DNA from: Lutibacter sp. HS1-25
GTDB taxonomy: Bacteria > Bacteroidota > Bacteroidia > Flavobacteriales > Flavobacteriaceae
Reading direction: 5' to 3'
Length of the DNA stretch: 64,000 nucleotides
Assembly (NCBI RefSeq): GCF_004121075.1
Contig: NZ_RHLN01000013.1
Span: 17,690-81,689 of the forward strand
Each line of letters begins with the position of its first letter. The first letter of the stretch is position 1. The notes under the pieces were generated by a model. It worked only from the letters and a program-made list of their open reading frames with translations, was not told the origin of the DNA and did no database searches. Of the stretch, positions 1-9,860 are shown piece after piece. A program made the position numbers and the translations under genes.

Positions 1-2364
1 TTTTAAATAAGAAGCTTTTATTTCTTCAATATCCTTTTGGTTGTCTTTACAAAGTATAATTTCTTTGATATTGGCACGTTTTGCTGCCAATATTTTTTCT
101 TTAATACCTCCAACTGGTAATACTTTTCCTCTCAAAGTAATTTCTCCAGTCATAGCCAATTTAGATTTAACTTTACGCTGAGTAAATACAGACACTAAAG
201 ATGTTAACATGGTAATACCCGCACTTGGACCATCTTTAGGAGTTGCACCTTCTGGAACGTGAATATGCACTTTATATTCATCCAATAATTGTTGATCAAT
301 TCCAAAATCATCTGCATTTGCTCTAATATATTCCATAGCAATGGTAGCAGACTCTTTCATTACATTTCCTAAATTTCCAGTAATGGACAACCCTTTTCCT
401 TTAGAAATTATAGATTCTATAAATAAAATATCACCACCAACACTTGTCCAAGCCAAGCCAGTTACAACCCCTGCAACATCATTACTTTCGTACTTATCGC
501 GCTCTAAATGAGATGGTCCTAAAACTTTTTCGATAATCTCATTGGTAATTTTCACTTCATAAGCTTCTTCCATTGCAATAGATTTGGCTGCAAAACGCAC
601 CATTTTTGCAATTTGTTTTTCCAAGCCTCTTACACCAGATTCACGCGTATAAGCCTCAACAATTTTTTCTAATTGAGGTTTTCCCATTTCCAAATGCTCT
701 TTGGTTAGTCCGTGTTCTTTTAATTGTTTAGGCAATAAGTGACGTCTAGCTATCTCAACCTTTTCTTCAATAGTGTATCCTGAAACGTTGATAATTTCCA
801 TTCTATCTCTTAACGCCCAAGGAATTGTTGATAAACTATTGGCTGTTGCAACAAATAATACTTTAGACAAATCGTAATCTAACTCTAAATAATTGTCGTA
901 AAAAGTAGTGTTTTGTTCAGGATCCAATACTTCCAACATTGCAGATGAAGGATCTCCGTTATGACTAGAAGATGCCAATTTATCAATTTCATCCAATACA
1001 AAAACAGGATTAGAAGTACCTGCTTTTTTCATATCCTTTATAATTCTACCTGGCATTGCACCAATATATGTTTTTCTATGTCCGCGAATCTCAGCTTCAT
1101 CTCTAACACCACCCAAAGACATACGCACATATTTTCTACCCAATGCTTCAGCAATAGATTTTCCTAAAGAAGTTTTACCAACACCTGGAGGACCGTACAA
1201 ACAAATAATAGGCGATTTCATATCTCCTTTTAATTTTAAAACTGCCAAATGTTCAATAATACGTTCTTTCACTTTTTCCAATCCAAAGTGGTCACGATCT
1301 AATATTTTTTGAGCGCGTTTTAAGTCAAATTTATCTTTTGAATATTCATTCCAAGGCAACTCTAACAACAAATCTAAATAGTTACGTTGTACAGAATATT
1401 CAGCAACTTGTGGATTCATACGTTGTAAACGCCCCAATTCTTTGTCAAATGTATCTTTAACGTGTTTATCCCACTTTTTAGATTTAGCTTTTTCACGCAT
1501 TTCATCTAACTCTTCATCATACGAAACACCACCCAATTCTTCCTGAATAGTTTTTAACTGCTGATGCAAATAATATTCGCGTTGTTGCTGATCCATATCA
1601 GAACGCGTTTTAGACTGAATTACATTTTTCAATTCTAAACGTTGTAACTCAACGTCCATTTTTTTCAATGTTAATAAAGCGCGATCTTTTAAATTTTCAG
1701 TTTCTAACAACTCTTGCTTCTCCTCTACTTTTAAATTCATATTAGAAGAAACAAAATTTATCAAAAACGGTTTGCTTTCAATATTACTAATGGCAAAAGA
1801 AGCTTCTGAAGGTAAATTCGGATTTTCCTTAATAATTTTAATTGCCATATCTTTTATTGAATCTATAATCGCTTCAAATTCAGGCTCTTTTTCTTCAGAA
1901 CGATCTTCAACACGTTTTTTTGTAACAGCTTTAATATAAGGTTCTTCCTCTACAAAACTATCAACTTCAAAAGGTTTTTTACCTTGAATAATTACGGTTG
2001 TGTTACCATCGGGCATTTTTAACATACGTAAAATACGCGCCACAGTTCCAACTTTATAAATGTCGTTGATCGTAGGATTTTCTACGCCTTCATTTTTTTG
2101 CGCTACAACTCCAATAATTTTATTTCCTTTATTGGCTTCTTTTATTAATTGAATAGATTTATCACGCCCAGCTGTAATAGGAATTACAACCCCTGGAAAC
2201 AAAACCGTATTTCGCAAAGGAAGTATTGGTAAAACATCCGGAATTTCTTCTTTATTGATTTCTTCTTCATCTTCTGGCGTCATTAAAGGTATTAAATCCG
2301 CGTCGTCGTCTAAAATATTTTGTAATGACAGATTGTCCATTTTTAAAAATTTTGTTTTACTCAT
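1..2364 (-). CDS. lon: ATP-dependent protease Lon (3' end outside window)
   Basis: ATP-dependent serine protease that degrades misfolded and regulatory proteins in the cytoplasm. The frame stays open from the ATG at 2364 to base 1, giving 788 residues with only the C-terminal tail missing (family usually about 800). Visible in order: an acidic N-terminal tail, the substrate-binding LON domain beginning [13 protein letters not shown], Walker A GPPGVGKT at residues 391-398, Walker B ending in DEID near 455, and the proteolytic domain with GPSAG (catalytic Ser714) and GGIKEK (catalytic Lys755). An alternative ATG eight codons downstream (2340) is possible, but the first ATG also fits. A good promoter lies 60-85 bp upstream. 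Nothing suggests damage. Confidence 0.96.
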   Translation of the reverse strand, partial: MSKTKFLKMDNLSLQNILDDDADLIPLMTPEDEEEINKEEIPDVLPILPLRNTVLFPGVVIPITAGRDKSIQLIKEANKGNKIIGVVAQKNEGVENPTINDIYKVGTVARILRMLKMPDGNTTVIIQGKKPFEVDSFVEEEPYIKAVTKKRVEDRSEEKEPEFEAIIDSIKDMAIKIIKENPNLPSEASFAISNIESKPFLINFVSSNMNLKVEEKQELLETENLKDRALLTLKKMDVELQRLELKNVIQSKTRSDMDQQQREYYLHQQLKTIQEELGGVSYDEELDEMREKAKSKKWDKHVKDTFDKELGRLQRMNPQVAEYSVQRNYLDLLLELPWNEYSKDKFDLKRAQKILDRDHFGLEKVKERIIEHLAVLKLKGDMKSPIICLYGPPGVGKTSLGKSIAEALGRKYVRMSLGGVRDEAEIRGHRKTYIGAMPGRIIKDMKKAGTSNPVFVLDEIDKLASSSHNGDPSSAMLEVLDPEQNTTFYDNYLELDYDLSKVLFVATANSLSTIPWALRDRMEIINVSGYTIEEKVEIARRHLLPKQLKEHGLTKEHLEMGKPQLEKIVEAYTRESGVRGLEKQIAKMVRFAAKSIAMEEAYEVKITNEIIEKVLGPSHLERDKYESNDVAGVVTGLAWTSVGGDILFIESIISKGKGLSITGNLGNVMKESATIAMEYIRANADDFGIDQQLLDEYKVHIHVPEGATPKDGPSAGITMLTSLVSVFTQRKVKSKLAMTGEITLRGKVLPVGGIKEKILAAKRANIKEIILCKDNQKDIEEIKASYLK

Positions 2365-2421
2365 AGTCTATATAGGGTCATTTTGTCATTTAAAATTACT
2401 TCAAAAATAAAATTTTAAATG

Positions 2422-2450
2422 CAAAAATAGTTTATTAATTTGATTACCAA
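2422..2450 (-). promoter_or_regulatory. Bacteroidota-type promoter of lon
   Basis: On the minus strand TTG (2450-2448), an 18-nt spacer and TATTTTTG (2429-2422) match the Bacteroidota consensus TTTG-N19-TAnnTTTG. The predicted transcript starts near 2415, leaving about 50 nt of leader before lon. Confidence 0.6.
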
Positions 2451-2553
2451 GTGATTAAAATTAACCTATTAGGTAATATTACTTATAAATTTCAATAGTT
2501 ATGCCAAAAAAAATAATATAACAGTCTTTTTTTAATTAATTTTAATTAAAACT

Positions 2554-2578
2554 GTAACAGTTTAAAATTATTCATGTC
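2554..2578 (+). promoter_or_regulatory. ECF-type promoter, probably autoregulated
   Basis: TGTAAC, 17 nt and GTC resemble the AAC / GTC elements recognised by ECF sigma factors. The -35 region lies in the perfect palindrome AAACTGTAACAGTTT (2549-2563). The predicted start is near 2585, about 14 nt before the TTG start of the sigma gene it precedes. Self-recognition is inferred from this placement. Confidence 0.5.
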
Positions 2579-2598
2579 TTTTTAGTAGAAATCAATTT

Positions 2599-3138
2599 TT
2601 GAAACCCATAGATCAACATACAGACCAACTGATTTATAATTGCAAAAAGGGCGATAAAACAGCGCAATTTACAATTTATAAAAACTATTACAAAGCAATG
2701 TTTAACACTGCTTACAGAATTGTGAACGATCGTTTTGAAGCCGAAGATATTATGCAAGAATCATTTTTAGCCGCTTTTACAAAAATAGATTCGTTTATTG
2801 GAGATGTAACTTTTGGCTCGTGGTTAAAAAGAATAGTGATTAATAAAAGCTTAACTGCTTTGAAAAAAAACAATAAAATGGATGTGGTTTCTTTGGAAAA
2901 AGTAACTGTAAAAGAAGTTGAAGATACGTTTGAAGATTATAGCCAAATAAGTGCTTCTGAGATTTTAAATAAAATAACACAACTTAAAAGCAATTATAAA
3001 GTTGCGATAACGCTTCATTTAATTGAAGGATTTGACCACGAAGAAATAGCTCAAATTATGGATATTTCAAATGAAAATAGCAGAACAATGATTTCGAGAG
3101 CAAAACAAAAATTAAGACAACTTATTAATGATAAATAA
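2599..3138 (+). CDS. RNA polymerase sigma factor, ECF (sigma-70) family
   Basis: 179-residue ECF sigma factor. Region 2 carries the typical core-binding segment with FEAEDIMQESFLAAF (about residues 46-60), followed by a GDVTFGSWLKRIVINKSL stretch. Region 4 near the C-terminus has the helix-turn-helix DHEEIAQIMDISNENSRTMISRAKQKL that binds -35 DNA. The start is TTG at 2599, chosen because the protein begins here in the usual ECF register and no ATG lies upstream in frame. It overlaps the next gene by one base (TAATG), so the two are translationally coupled. First gene of a four-gene unit with a membrane protein and two secreted proteins, a typical sigma/anti-sigma arrangement. Its stimulus is unknown. 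Confidence 0.93.
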   Translation: MKPIDQHTDQLIYNCKKGDKTAQFTIYKNYYKAMFNTAYRIVNDRFEAEDIMQESFLAAFTKIDSFIGDVTFGSWLKRIVINKSLTALKKNNKMDVVSLEKVTVKEVEDTFEDYSQISASEILNKITQLKSNYKVAITLHLIEGFDHEEIAQIMDISNENSRTMISRAKQKLRQLINDK

Positions 3139-3683
3139 TGAAAGATCATTTAGAAAATAAATTTAAAACATTAGAAAATCAGTTTGATATTGAAGAGCCT
3201 GATTTTGGTCATTTTGATCGGTTTGAAGCAAAACTAAACAATACAAAACCAAAAACCCGCAACAACATAATCAAATTAATTATCACCATTGCAGTTGCAG
3301 CATCAGTTGTATTATTTGTTGGAATATGGATTGGAAAAAATCAAAATTCACAAAAAGGAATGCAATTGGCTAGTGTTTCATCTGAAATGAAAGAAACACA
3401 AAGCTATTTTGTTACTGTTATTGAAAAAGAATTATATACAATTGACAATGAACGAAATAAAGATACAGAAAAACTAATTTCAGATGGATTAAATCAATTA
3501 ACCAAACTTGAAATAGCATACAATAAACTTACTTTAGAACTAAAAGAAAGCACTGAAGATAAACGAATTATTTTTGCAATGATTTCAAATTTTCAACAAC
3601 GAATTGACGTTTTACAAAGTTTATTATTACAAATTGAAACCGTTAAAAAACTAAAAAATCAACACAATGAAAACCATATTTAA
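3138..3683 (+). CDS. Single-pass membrane protein, probable anti-sigma factor
   Basis: 181 residues: a soluble acidic N-terminus (about 45 residues), one transmembrane helix at about residues 47-66 (IIKLIITIAVAASVVLFVGI), and a helical, probably coiled-coil C-terminal half. By topology the N-terminus is cytoplasmic and could hold the sigma factor encoded immediately upstream, with which it shares a TAATG overlap. No zinc-binding anti-sigma motif (HxxxCxxC) is visible, so the anti-sigma role is inferred from position and topology only. Its 3' end overlaps the next gene by 17 bases. Confidence 0.72.
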   Translation: MKDHLENKFKTLENQFDIEEPDFGHFDRFEAKLNNTKPKTRNNIIKLIITIAVAASVVLFVGIWIGKNQNSQKGMQLASVSSEMKETQSYFVTVIEKELYTIDNERNKDTEKLISDGLNQLTKLEIAYNKLTLELKESTEDKRIIFAMISNFQQRIDVLQSLLLQIETVKKLKNQHNENHI

Positions 3684-4743
3684 AATAGCAATTATTTTCT
3701 TTTTAATTCCGTTAGCAATTTCAGCTACTGAAAGAAAAGGGAAATTCACCAAAAAAAAGGTGATTAAAAAAGAATATACCGTAAACAAAGATGCCACTTT
3801 AAATGTGACAAACAAATTTGGAAATATTGAGATTGTTACCAATACATCTAACAAAATTGAAATTATTGTAAATATTACAACCAATGGCGATAATGAAGAA
3901 AAAGTACAACAACGTTTAAATGAAATTTCTGTTGCTTTTGAATCAGGCTCAAATACAGTTTCTGCGCAAACCATTATTAAAAAAAGTTCCAACTCGTGGA
4001 ATATGTGGGGCAATAAAAGCAATGTAAATATGGAAATTAATTACATTATTAAAATGCCAGTTACAAACAATGTGAAACTTGAAAACGACTATGGAGCCAT
4101 TAATTTGGATAAGATTGAAGGAACCGCAACTATTAACTGCGATTATGGTAGTTTAAATATTGGTGAATTGTTAAATAACGACAATAAAATAAACATTGAT
4201 TACAACAATAAATCGAATATTGAATATATGAAAAATGGCGCTGTTAATGCAGACTACTCTACCATACACATTGAAAAAACGGGCAATATCTTATTAAATG
4301 CCGATTACTCTAATATTTCATTTGGAACAATCAATTCTTTAGATTATAACTGTGATTACGGTGATTTAAAAATTGGAACTATCAATAACATTAGTGCTAA
4401 TTGTGATTATATGAATACTGCTATTGAAAAGTTGACTGGATCTGGTACTTTTAATATAGATTATGGTTCTTTAAAAATCAATGCCTTTGCACAAAATTTT
4501 AAACAACTAACTGTCGAATCTTCTTATACCCAAATTAAATTAGGTATAAATACAACAAATTCTTTTAACATTAAAGCTTCCTTAAGTTATGGAAATTTAA
4601 AATCTATTGACAATTTTACTTTTAACAAAGAAATTTCAAAAACAGCTTCAAAATATTATGAAGGCTTTTATAATTCACCCAATGCAAATAGCAAAATGGA
4701 TTTAAACACAAATTATGGAAACATCACATTTACAAATAATTAA
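3667..4743 (+). CDS. Secreted DUF4097-type beta-solenoid (adhesin-like) protein
   Basis: 358 residues. Signal peptide at 1-20 (cleavage after AIS-A). The mature protein opens with a segment (NVTNKFGNIEIVT) typical of DUF4097 proteins, then has a ladder of short degenerate repeats built on NxDYGxLxI / NADYSxIxI (residues about 130-290), indicating a right-handed beta-helix. It is exported to the periplasm or surface. The family has no established biochemical function; the 'adhesin' label comes from fold similarity. Position behind an ECF sigma/anti-sigma pair suggests an envelope-stress output or sensor. It overlaps the upstream gene by 17 bases. Confidence 0.8.
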   Translation: MKTIFKIAIIFFLIPLAISATERKGKFTKKKVIKKEYTVNKDATLNVTNKFGNIEIVTNTSNKIEIIVNITTNGDNEEKVQQRLNEISVAFESGSNTVSAQTIIKKSSNSWNMWGNKSNVNMEINYIIKMPVTNNVKLENDYGAINLDKIEGTATINCDYGSLNIGELLNNDNKINIDYNNKSNIEYMKNGAVNADYSTIHIEKTGNILLNADYSNISFGTINSLDYNCDYGDLKIGTINNISANCDYMNTAIEKLTGSGTFNIDYGSLKINAFAQNFKQLTVESSYTQIKLGINTTNSFNIKASLSYGNLKSIDNFTFNKEISKTASKYYEGFYNSPNANSKMDLNTNYGNITFTNN

Positions 4744-4753
4744 ACCAAATTTT

Positions 4754-5476
4754 ATGAAAACAATTTCACAATTAATTATTATTGCAACCTTCATTTTTAG
4801 CATTGGTTTAAATGCTCAATATAAAAGTATAAAAGCCAATGGAAATATAATTACACAAACAAGAACAGTTGCTAATTTTAGCAAAATAAGTATTTCGGGG
4901 TCTTTTGATGTGACATTGACAAAAGGAAATGAAGGTAACATTTCAATAAATGCAAGTGAAAATTTAATGGATATTATTGAAACCAAAGTTGAAAACGGAA
5001 TTTTAAAAATTAAATTTAAAAATGGCATAAATGTTAAAAATCATAAAACAATTTTTATAACTGTTTTTTATGATACCGTCAACTCAATTTCATTAGGTGG
5101 ATCGGGAGACATTCATTCATCTAATACTTTAAATGCTAATGATTTAGAGTTGATTTTGTCTGGTTCTGGTGGATTTAATTTAGCAGTTTCCACTACCAAT
5201 TTAAATATCAATATTTCTGGTTCTGGAAATATGAATATTGCTGGAAAAACAGCTGTATTAACTTGTGCCGTTTCAGGATCTGGGAATATAAAAACAACCG
5301 ATTTAACTGCTAATATTGTGCATGCTAAAATATCAGGATCAGGAAATATAAAAGTACATGCTGTAAACGAAATTAACGCAAAATCATCGGGTTCTGGTAA
5401 CATTATTTATACAGGAAACCCAACAATTATCAAATCAAATTCAAGTGGATCAGGGTCAATTCAAAAAAGAGATTAA
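4754..5476 (+). CDS. Secreted GIN-domain (DUF2807) putative adhesin head protein
   Basis: 240 residues from the ATG at 4754, 10 nt after the previous stop. The frame is open from 4715, but that start would lie inside the upstream gene and put 13 non-signal residues before a clear signal peptide (MKTISQLIIIATFIFSIGLNA-Q). The mature part has the DUF2807/GIN pattern: FSKISISGSFDVTL at its start, then at least six SGSGN/SGSGS turns spaced about 20-25 residues apart, one per beta-helix coil. Secreted or surface-associated; molecular role unknown. Last gene of the ECF unit, followed directly by a terminator. Confidence 0.85.
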   Translation: MKTISQLIIIATFIFSIGLNAQYKSIKANGNIITQTRTVANFSKISISGSFDVTLTKGNEGNISINASENLMDIIETKVENGILKIKFKNGINVKNHKTIFITVFYDTVNSISLGGSGDIHSSNTLNANDLELILSGSGGFNLAVSTTNLNINISGSGNMNIAGKTAVLTCAVSGSGNIKTTDLTANIVHAKISGSGNIKVHAVNEINAKSSGSGNIIYTGNPTIIKSNSSGSGSIQKRD

Positions 5477-5490
5477 CCAAATCTATTCTT

Positions 5491-5529
5491 AAAAAAAACG
5501 TCCAAACTAATAATTTGGACGTTTTTTTT
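5491..5529. terminator. Bidirectional intrinsic terminator
   Basis: The stem ACGTCCAAA / TTTGGACGT with a 7-nt loop (CTAATAA) is flanked by an A-tract on the left and a T-tract on the right. It can end the ECF operon (+) and the convergent OMP gene (-). Confidence 0.85.
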
Positions 5530-5548
5530 ATTTAAGCTGATTGATAAA

Positions 5549-6418
5549 TTACTTGCTTTTTGATAAGGGAAATTTGGCTCCAAACACCCACATATTTTCA
5601 AAAAAAGTAAAATGTTGTGAGGCTGAATCTGTTTTACTTGCAGTTGTTCTAATATCTTGCATATTGATATAGCCTGCTTTAAAATTATATTGAATAAAGA
5701 AATATTTATAAAAAGTCAAATCCAAACCAACGTGTGCTGAAAATCCATATCCAGAAACATGAAATTCGTCATAACGTTCATTGCCCAATAACTTGGTGTT
5801 TGTTTTTGGATATAAAGCGCCAATACCAATACCTTCGGTTAAATTGATATCAATATGTTTAACAGGAAATCCAATCCAATTATCAACAGTATCAAACCTA
5901 TTAACTTCAACAGTTACATAGTTTAAACCATCTGTATGCTCAAAAGTTAAAAAATCTTTATCTAAATAAATAGGATCATTATTATAAATACCATTATAAG
6001 TACTACCATCGTTAATATTTCCACTAATATTAACCGTTTGGTCGTTTCTCATCACATATTTCATATGGTCAACACCTAAAGCAACATTGTAATGATCGTG
6101 AAAAAAATAACCAACTCTAAAATTGGTTTGCGGAATGGTAATTTCATCCAATTTAAAAAAATAAATACCAAAAGGTTTTGGTTTATCTTCGGCTTTTACA
6201 TCATATAATGTAAAATAATAATCATCACCTTTAAAGGTAATATCCGATTTAGAATAGTTACCTCTGTTCCATCCCCAAAAAATGTACATTCTGCCTTTAT
6301 TGTGCTTAACATCGTTAAAATTTCTTTTAACAATAGAATCATTTTTCACAGCATCAACCTGTTGAGCATATAAAGCTCCAGTAATTAGCAATACAAATAC
6401 TATTAAAAACTTTTTCAT
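5549..6418 (-). CDS. Putative outer-membrane protein, unknown function
   Basis: 289 residues with a signal peptide (MKKFLIVFVLLITGALYAQQ). The mature part is rich in alternating aromatic and polar residues (GYFFHDHYNVALGV, FKYFFIQYNFKAGYINMQ-like strands), as in a beta-barrel of about 8-12 strands. The sequence MYIFWGWNRGNYSKSDITF near the mature N-terminus is common in flavobacterial OMPs annotated as hypothetical. It lies 6 nt downstream of glmM, so it is probably cotranscribed, though no functional link to glmM is evident. Function not recognised. Confidence 0.75.
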   Translation of the reverse strand: MKKFLIVFVLLITGALYAQQVDAVKNDSIVKRNFNDVKHNKGRMYIFWGWNRGNYSKSDITFKGDDYYFTLYDVKAEDKPKPFGIYFFKLDEITIPQTNFRVGYFFHDHYNVALGVDHMKYVMRNDQTVNISGNINDGSTYNGIYNNDPIYLDKDFLTFEHTDGLNYVTVEVNRFDTVDNWIGFPVKHIDINLTEGIGIGALYPKTNTKLLGNERYDEFHVSGYGFSAHVGLDLTFYKYFFIQYNFKAGYINMQDIRTTASKTDSASQHFTFFENMWVFGAKFPLSKSK

Positions 6419-6424
6419 TTTAAT

Positions 6425-7807
6425 TTATATGCAATTTTTAATTTCTTCAATAAATCTAAGTGCTAAAGCATCGGCTGTTTCTTGTGAAGTACTTTCTGTA
6501 TAAATTCTGATAATTGGTTCAGTATTCGATTTTCTTAAATGAATCCATTCTGATGCAAAATTAATTTTTACACCATCAATGGTAATTACATCCTCATTTT
6601 TATAATTTGAAGCAATGGTTTCTAAAATTTTATCAACATTGATTTGTGGTGTTAACTCAATTTTATTTTTACTCATAAAATAACTTGGGTAACTATCTCT
6701 TAAAGCTTTACAAGACATTTTTGAATGTGCCAAATGAGATAAAAATAAAGCTACACCAACCAATGAATCTCTACCATAATGTGACTCAGGATAAATAATT
6801 CCGCCATTTCCTTCACCACCAATTACAGCATTTGAAGCTTTCATTAATTCCACAACATTTACTTCACCTACAGCACTTGCCTCATATTTCCCTTGATGTT
6901 TTTCAGTAACATCTCTTAAAGCTCTTGAAGACGATAAATTTGAAACGGTGTTTCCTGGCGTTTTACTCAAAACATAATCTGCACAAGCAACAAGTGTATA
7001 TTCTTCACCAAACATAGAACCATCTTCACTTACCAATGCCAATCTGTCAACATCTGGATCAACTACAATTCCAAAATCTGCTTTTTCTTTAACTACCAAT
7101 TCTGAAATATCAGTTAAATGCTCTTTTAAAGGCTCTGGATTGTGCGGAAAATGACCATTTGGCTCACAATATAATTTCACACATTCTACACCCAATTCTT
7201 CTAACAAAGCTGGTATTACAATACCACCACTTGAATTAACAGCATCAACAACTACTTTAAATTTTGCTTTTTTAATAGCTTCAACATCAACCAAGTTTAA
7301 TTTTAAAACTTCGTCAATATGTTTTTGCATATAGTTACTTTTTTTATTGTAAGTACCTAAATTATCAACTTCAGCAAAAATATAACTATCATCTTCAGCA
7401 ATTTTTAAAACTGCCTCACCCGCTTCACCATTTAAAAACTCACCTTTGTTATTCAATAATTTTAAGGCGTTCCATTGTTTTGGATTGTGACTTGCAGTGA
7501 TAATAATACCTCCATCGGCAGCGTCAAGCGTTACTGCCAACTCTACAGTTGGTGTTGTTGATAAGCCAATATCTGTAACATTGATACCTAAACCTACCAA
7601 AGTATTACAAACTAAACTGCTTACCATTTTACCCGAAATTCGGGCATCGCGACCAACAATAACGGTTAAATTTTGTTTTGTTGAATTATTTTTAAGCCAC
7701 ATACCATAAGCTGCAGCAAATTTAACAGCATCTATTGGAGTTAAATTATTACTAACTTCTCCTCCTATTGTACCTCTTATTCCTGAAATTGATTTTATTA
7801 AAGCCAT
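6425..7807 (-). CDS. glmM: Phosphoglucosamine mutase
   Basis: 460 residues of the alpha-D-phosphohexomutase family, converting glucosamine-6-phosphate to glucosamine-1-phosphate for UDP-GlcNAc, peptidoglycan and LPS. Visible: the N-terminal substrate loop (SGIRGT), the active-site serine loop ITASHNP (Ser106, phosphorylated in the active enzyme), the Mg2+ loop DPDVDRL near residue 250, the sugar-binding GEGNGG loop near 333, and the phosphate-binding RKSNTEPIIRIY loop near the C-terminus. GlmM is preferred over phosphomannomutase because of the IIITASHNP context and overall length. A TATATTTG promoter element lies just upstream. Confidence 0.88.
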   Translation of the reverse strand: MALIKSISGIRGTIGGEVSNNLTPIDAVKFAAAYGMWLKNNSTKQNLTVIVGRDARISGKMVSSLVCNTLVGLGINVTDIGLSTTPTVELAVTLDAADGGIIITASHNPKQWNALKLLNNKGEFLNGEAGEAVLKIAEDDSYIFAEVDNLGTYNKKSNYMQKHIDEVLKLNLVDVEAIKKAKFKVVVDAVNSSGGIVIPALLEELGVECVKLYCEPNGHFPHNPEPLKEHLTDISELVVKEKADFGIVVDPDVDRLALVSEDGSMFGEEYTLVACADYVLSKTPGNTVSNLSSSRALRDVTEKHQGKYEASAVGEVNVVELMKASNAVIGGEGNGGIIYPESHYGRDSLVGVALFLSHLAHSKMSCKALRDSYPSYFMSKNKIELTPQINVDKILETIASNYKNEDVITIDGVKINFASEWIHLRKSNTEPIIRIYTESTSQETADALALRFIEEIKNCI

Positions 7808-7824
7808 TGTTTTATTTTAGACAA

Positions 7825-7832
7825 CAAATATA
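7825..7832 (-). promoter_or_regulatory. -7 promoter element of glmM
   Basis: TATATTTG on the minus strand, 18 bp before the glmM ATG. No clear -33 TTTG is visible. The leader would be about 10 nt. Confidence 0.45.
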
Positions 7833-7855
7833 AATTTAATCGTTGTATTAGCGAA

Positions 7856-7887
7856 AAAAAAAGCTGTATCAAATGATACAGCTTTTT
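7856..7887 (-). terminator. Intrinsic terminator of rpsA
   Basis: The stem AAGCTGTATC / GATACAGCTT with an AAAT loop gives a long U-tract on the minus-strand transcript, 23 nt after the rpsA stop. It separates rpsA from glmM. Confidence 0.85.
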
Positions 7888-7909
7888 AATTATAAAAATT
7901 TAGGAGTGA

Positions 7910-9733
7910 TTAGTTACCACCTTCCATTTTTTTCTTCAATGCAGCTAAATCGTCATTTAAGTCTCCAAGAGTAATTTTCTCAGCAGTATCAGCTTTTTTC
8001 TGAGCTACTTTGATATTTTTCTCTTCTTGAGCTTTAAATATTGAAGTGTGAGAAGCTACAATTCTTCTAAATTCTTTGTTAAATTCAAGAACTTTGAATT
8101 CTGCAGTTTCACCTTTCGCTAATTTAGAACCATCTTCTTTAGTTGTAAATCTACTTGGTACAAAAGCTTCAACATTATCTTCAAAAGTAATGATTAAACC
8201 TTTATCGCTTTTATCTTTTACAGTACCTGTATGTACAGAATCAATAGCGTAAGTATCTTCATGAACATCCCAAGGATTGTCATTAGTTTGTTTGTGACCT
8301 AAGTTTAATTTACGTCCTTCAACATCTAATTCTAATACTTGAACCTCTAATTTATCACCTACAGATGTAAAGTCAGATGGATGTTTAATTTTCTTAGTCC
8401 AAGAAAGATCAGAAATGTAAACCAATCCGTCAATTCCTTCTTCTAATTCAACAAAAACACCAAAGTTAGTATAGTTACGTACAATACCAATGTGAGAAGA
8501 ACCTACAGGGTATTTTTTAGCAATATCAGTCCAAGGATCTGGATGTAATTGTTTAATACCTAAACTCATTTTTCTTTCTTCTCTATCTAAAGTTAAAACT
8601 TGAGCTTCAACTTCATCACCTACAGATACGAAATCTTGTGCAGAACGTAAATGTGTTGACCAAGACATTTCAGAAACGTGGATTAAACCTTCAACACCTT
8701 GTGCTACTTCAATAAATGCACCATAATCAGCAAGTACAACTACTTTACCTTTTACAGTATCACCAACAGCAATGTTAGCATCTAAAGCTTCCCATGGGTG
8801 AGCGTTTAATTGTTTTAAACCTAATTGGATTCTTGTTTTCTCATCATCAAAATCAAGAATTACAACGTTTAATACTTGGTCTAATTCAACCACTTCACTT
8901 GGGTGGTTAATTCTTGACCATGATAAATCTGTAATGTGGATTAATCCATCAACACCACCTAAATCAACAAATACACCATAAGAAGTAATGTTTTTAACAA
9001 CACCTTCTAATACTTGTCCTTTTTCTAATTTACCAATAATTTCTTTCTTTTGAACCTCAATATCTGCTTCAATAAGCGCTTTGTGAGATACAACAACGTT
9101 TTTAAATTCTTGGTTGATTTTAACAACTTTGAATTCCATTGTTTTCTCTACGTATTGATCGTAATCTCTAATTGGTTTAACATCAATTTGAGAACCTGGT
9201 AAGAATGCTTCAATTCCAAAAACATCTACAATCATACCACCACGAGTTCTACATTTTACAAAACCGTTTACTACTTCACCTGTTTCGTGTGCATTATTTA
9301 CACGATCCCAAGCTTTAATAACTCTTGCTTTTTTATGTGATAATACCAATTGACCAGTACTATCTTCTCTTTTATCTACTAAAACTTCAACAATATCACC
9401 AACTTTTAAGTTAGGATTGTAACGAAATTCGTTTAATGAAATAACTCCTTCTGATTTAGAATTGATATCAATAATTGCTTCACGGTCAGTTTTTCTTACA
9501 ACTTTTCCGTCAATTACCTCACGTTCTTTAACCAAACCTAAAGTACCATCTAAGGCAGCTTCAAAAGCTTTTAAGTTTTCTTCGTCAATAGCTTCAATAC
9601 CTTCTTCGTATTTGTGCCAATCAAAACTTTCTAAAAATTGTTCAGGACTTACTTTTGCAACCTCTACAGCTGCTGTTTTTTGCACTTCAGGAGCATTTAC
9701 TTGCTCTTCAGTATTTTTTGTTTCTTCAGACAT
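7910..9733 (-). CDS. rpsA: 30S ribosomal protein S1
   Basis: 607 residues, slightly longer than the 557 of E. coli S1 because of an N-terminal tail of about 50 acidic/Ala/Val-rich residues. Six S1 (OB-fold) repeats follow; diagnostic strands are seen repeatedly, such as GVVKNITSYGVFVDLGGVDG, GKVVVLADYGAFIEV and GIVRNYTNFGVFVELEEG, each followed by GL[IV][HY][IV][ST][DE][LM]SW. S1 binds mRNA on the small ribosomal subunit; in Bacteroidota, which lack Shine-Dalgarno sequences, initiation may lean on it. Monocistronic, with its own promoter, a leader of about 120 nt and a terminator. Confidence 0.96.
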   Translation of the reverse strand: MSEETKNTEEQVNAPEVQKTAAVEVAKVSPEQFLESFDWHKYEEGIEAIDEENLKAFEAALDGTLGLVKEREVIDGKVVRKTDREAIIDINSKSEGVISLNEFRYNPNLKVGDIVEVLVDKREDSTGQLVLSHKKARVIKAWDRVNNAHETGEVVNGFVKCRTRGGMIVDVFGIEAFLPGSQIDVKPIRDYDQYVEKTMEFKVVKINQEFKNVVVSHKALIEADIEVQKKEIIGKLEKGQVLEGVVKNITSYGVFVDLGGVDGLIHITDLSWSRINHPSEVVELDQVLNVVILDFDDEKTRIQLGLKQLNAHPWEALDANIAVGDTVKGKVVVLADYGAFIEVAQGVEGLIHVSEMSWSTHLRSAQDFVSVGDEVEAQVLTLDREERKMSLGIKQLHPDPWTDIAKKYPVGSSHIGIVRNYTNFGVFVELEEGIDGLVYISDLSWTKKIKHPSDFTSVGDKLEVQVLELDVEGRKLNLGHKQTNDNPWDVHEDTYAIDSVHTGTVKDKSDKGLIITFEDNVEAFVPSRFTTKEDGSKLAKGETAEFKVLEFNKEFRRIVASHTSIFKAQEEKNIKVAQKKADTAEKITLGDLNDDLAALKKKMEGGN

Positions 9734-9860
9734 GTTTGCTGATGATTAAAATTTGTATCTTATTGTTATTCAGATTTTTAAACGATAACAACTCCAAGAG
9801 ATTATTTATATAATTATTTATCTATATTCCTTTTTAAATCTGTACTCGTAAAAAGGAGTG

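Noticed and set aside
73..84. GG...GC sigma-54-like site inside lon (TTGGCACGTTTTGC)
   Set aside because: The spacing is 8, not 10, and it lies within the coding region of lon, in no promoter position.
5113..5403. Minus-strand ORF opposite the GIN-domain gene
   Set aside because: Its PEPD-rich translation is the antisense of the Gly-Ser-Gly repeats; no start context, promoter or family.
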